Part shown: positions 6,091 to 7,131 of the stretch, one piece after another
Numbering within the stretch: position 1 is the stretch's first letter
Layout: each line of letters begins with the position of its first letter
Origin: JBOGWP01 sp050693875
GTDB taxonomy: Bacteria; Actinomycetota; CADDZG01; JAHWKV01; JBOGWP01
Assembly: GCA_050693875.1 (NCBI GenBank)
Contig: JBOGWP010000052.1
Span: forward strand, 1-7,131
Length of the DNA stretch: 7,131 nucleotides
Direction of reading: 5' to 3'
Notes under the pieces: model-generated
What the model was told of the DNA's origin: nothing
The model's input: only the letters and a program-made list of their open reading frames with translations
The model's database searches: none
Program-made: the position numbers and the translations under genes

Positions 6091-7131
6091 ATGAAGGTCG
6101 GTTGGGACTGGGCGAGCGAGACGCACCATGTGACGGTCATCGACGCGGCCGGAGGGATCGTCGAGTCGTTCGAGGTCGAGCACACCGAGGAAGGGATCTC
6201 CGGCGCCATCAAGCGGCTGCGGCGCCACGGCGAGCCGGCCGATCTGCCCGTGGCGATCGAGCGGCCGAGCGGGCTCGTGGTCGAGCGGCTGCTGCAGGCG
6301 GGCCATCCCGTGGTGCCGATCCACCCGAACGCCTTCAACGCCGCCCGGCCGCGCTGGGGTGCGTCGAGGGCCAAGTCCGACCCGAAGGACAGCTACTGCC
6401 TGGCCGACTTCCTGCGCACCGAAGGCCACCGGCTCCGGGTCGTCACGCCGCTCTCGTCCGGGGCGCAGGGGCTGCGGGCGCTGTCGCGGCTGCGGGATGA
6501 CCACGTGGAGGCCAAGGTCGCCGCCACGAACCGGCTCGCCTCGCTGCTCGCCGCCCACTGGCCGGGCGCTGCGAGGATCTTCGTTCGTCTGGACTCGGCC
6601 ATCGCCCTTGCGTTTGTGGCGGACTACCCGACGCCGGCATCGGCCGCGCGACTCGGGGATGCCCGTATGGCGATGTTCTGCCGGCGGCACTCCTACTGCG
6701 GCCGCCGCACCCCCGCCGAGCTCCTCGAGCGTCTGCGGGACGCCCCGATCGCCCCGGCAACGCTCGAGCCGGAGACCCTCGCCGAGCTGGTCCGTGCCCA
6801 GGTGCGGTTGCTCACCTGCCTGCGCCTGCTGGAGACGATCGCTGATCTGGACCGCCCTCGGGGCGGCGCTGCTCGAGCCGAAGGCTCGCCTGCTCGAGGC
6901 CCTGCCGCGCATCGGGGAGGTGAACCTGGCCCAGGTCATGGCCGAGGTCGGACCGATTCTCGAGCGCACCGTGGACTGCGAGCAAGCGTGCGCCGAGGTC
7001 GGACCATCCCCGGTGACGAAGAAGTCGGGCAAGGGCGAGGCCGTCAACTTCCAGCGCCCAGGCCCGCAAGGCCCTCGCCACCTTCGCCGACAACTCCCGG
7101 CACGAATCGCCGTGGGCCGCCGACCTCTACC
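6091..7131 (+). CDS. IS110-family DEDD transposase, frameshifted in its 3' part, runs off window
   Basis: This DNA recombinase cuts and joins element ends under bridge-RNA guidance. The N-terminal RuvC-like DEDD domain is intact, with D6 (VGWDWA), E57 (AIERPSG) and D97/D100 (AKSDPKD). Family blocks such as HPVVPIHPNAFNAARPRWGAS, LRDDHVEAKVAATN and ALAFVADYPTPASAARLG are also present. The original frame stays open to the edge, but after the codon at 6850 homology moves one frame forward (ALGAALLEPKARLLEALPRIG, NLAQVMAEVGP, SPVTKKSGKG), fitting loss of two bases near 6853-6857. Near 7050 it moves again to AQARKALATFADNSRHESPW, apparently with a few codons missing after AVNF. The C-terminal domain's catalytic serine region (SPVTKKSGKG) is therefore out of frame. 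As read, the protein would lack a functional C-terminal domain; the copy is probably dead unless these are sequencing errors. Confidence 0.9.
   Translation, partial: MKVGWDWASETHHVTVIDAAGGIVESFEVEHTEEGISGAIKRLRRHGEPADLPVAIERPSGLVVERLLQAGHPVVPIHPNAFNAARPRWGASRAKSDPKDSYCLADFLRTEGHRLRVVTPLSSGAQGLRALSRLRDDHVEAKVAATNRLASLLAAHWPGAARIFVRLDSAIALAFVADYPTPASAARLGDARMAMFCRRHSYCGRRTPAELLERLRDAPIAPATLEPETLAELVRAQVRLLTCLRLLETIADLDRPRGGAARAEGSPARGPAAHRGGEPGPGHGRGRTDSRAHRGLRASVRRGRTIPGDEEVGQGRGRQLPAPRPARPSPPSPTTPGTNRRGPPTST

Larger units (their letters stand above)
5823..7131 (+). mobile_element. IS110-family insertion sequence, 5' part (right end outside window)
   Basis: The element comprises a ~270-nt non-coding leader and the transposase gene, and runs past the right edge. 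The left boundary is approximate: it must lie upstream of the structured leader and near the start of the small gene on the other strand (ATG 5784, ribosome binding site to 5795). It is set at 5823 because 5823-5829 (CTCACTG) is complementary to 6021-6027 in the leader, which could be a donor-guide match. IS110-group elements are known to carry a bridge RNA in a long left non-coding end, and the spacing here fits. These elements lack conventional long inverted repeats, so the ends cannot be read directly. Confidence 0.75.

Noticed and set aside
6057..6500. 147-codon plus-strand open frame overlapping the transposase start
   Set aside because: Its product is an alanine-arginine-rich shadow. 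The frame starting at 6091 carries the DEDD transposase motifs and a proper ribosome binding site.
5824..7047. 407-codon minus-strand open frame
   Set aside because: It is antisense to the IS110 transposase and its leader, with low-complexity arginine- and glycine-rich content and no recognisable domain.

Overview
The window is a G+C-rich stretch (roughly two thirds G+C by eye) from a bacterial chromosome. A BTAD-type regulator, IS21 and IS110 elements and strongly G/C-ending codons fit an actinobacterium or another high-GC soil lineage such as Chloroflexota. The sequence alone does not fix the phylum. It reads as an accessory region: two mobile elements run off the two edges, and several broken genes lie between them.

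Layout, left to right. (1) 1-252: the 3' end of an IS21-family element, with the last ~57 codons of its IstB-type helper ATPase and the repeat-bearing right terminus. (2) 253-692: a non-coding or degenerate gap. (3) 693-2531, minus: a 612-aa winged-helix/BTAD regulator with a long TPR-like C-terminus and no visible NTPase domain. (4) 2532-2896: the region between divergent genes, holding a 19-bp direct repeat just upstream of the regulator and an in-frame remnant of the C-terminal half of a rhodanese domain. (5) 2897-3262, plus: a small single-domain cupin with a very strong ribosome binding site, followed by a clear intrinsic terminator at 3332-3356. (6) 3357-3774: a gap with at most one startless gene remnant. 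(7) 3775-5349, minus: a secreted, membrane-anchored BNR/Asp-box beta-propeller protein. (8) 5406-5784, minus: a small gene in line with the propeller gene but broken by a one-base frameshift. (9) About 5823 to the right edge, plus: an IS110-family element with a ~270-nt structured leader (candidate bridge RNA) and a DEDD transposase whose N-terminal domain is intact but whose 3' part carries two frame changes.

How the parts may work together. The regulator and cupin are divergent and may share control through the 2532-2896 region. The frameshifted small gene and the propeller gene lie on one strand 56 bp apart. A 9-bp inverted repeat between them buries the propeller gene's GTG start codon in a potential leader hairpin, so translation of the two could be coupled. 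No complete, clearly new multi-gene system is evident. The strongest leads are the IS110 leader RNA, the start-codon hairpin and the repeat upstream of the regulator.
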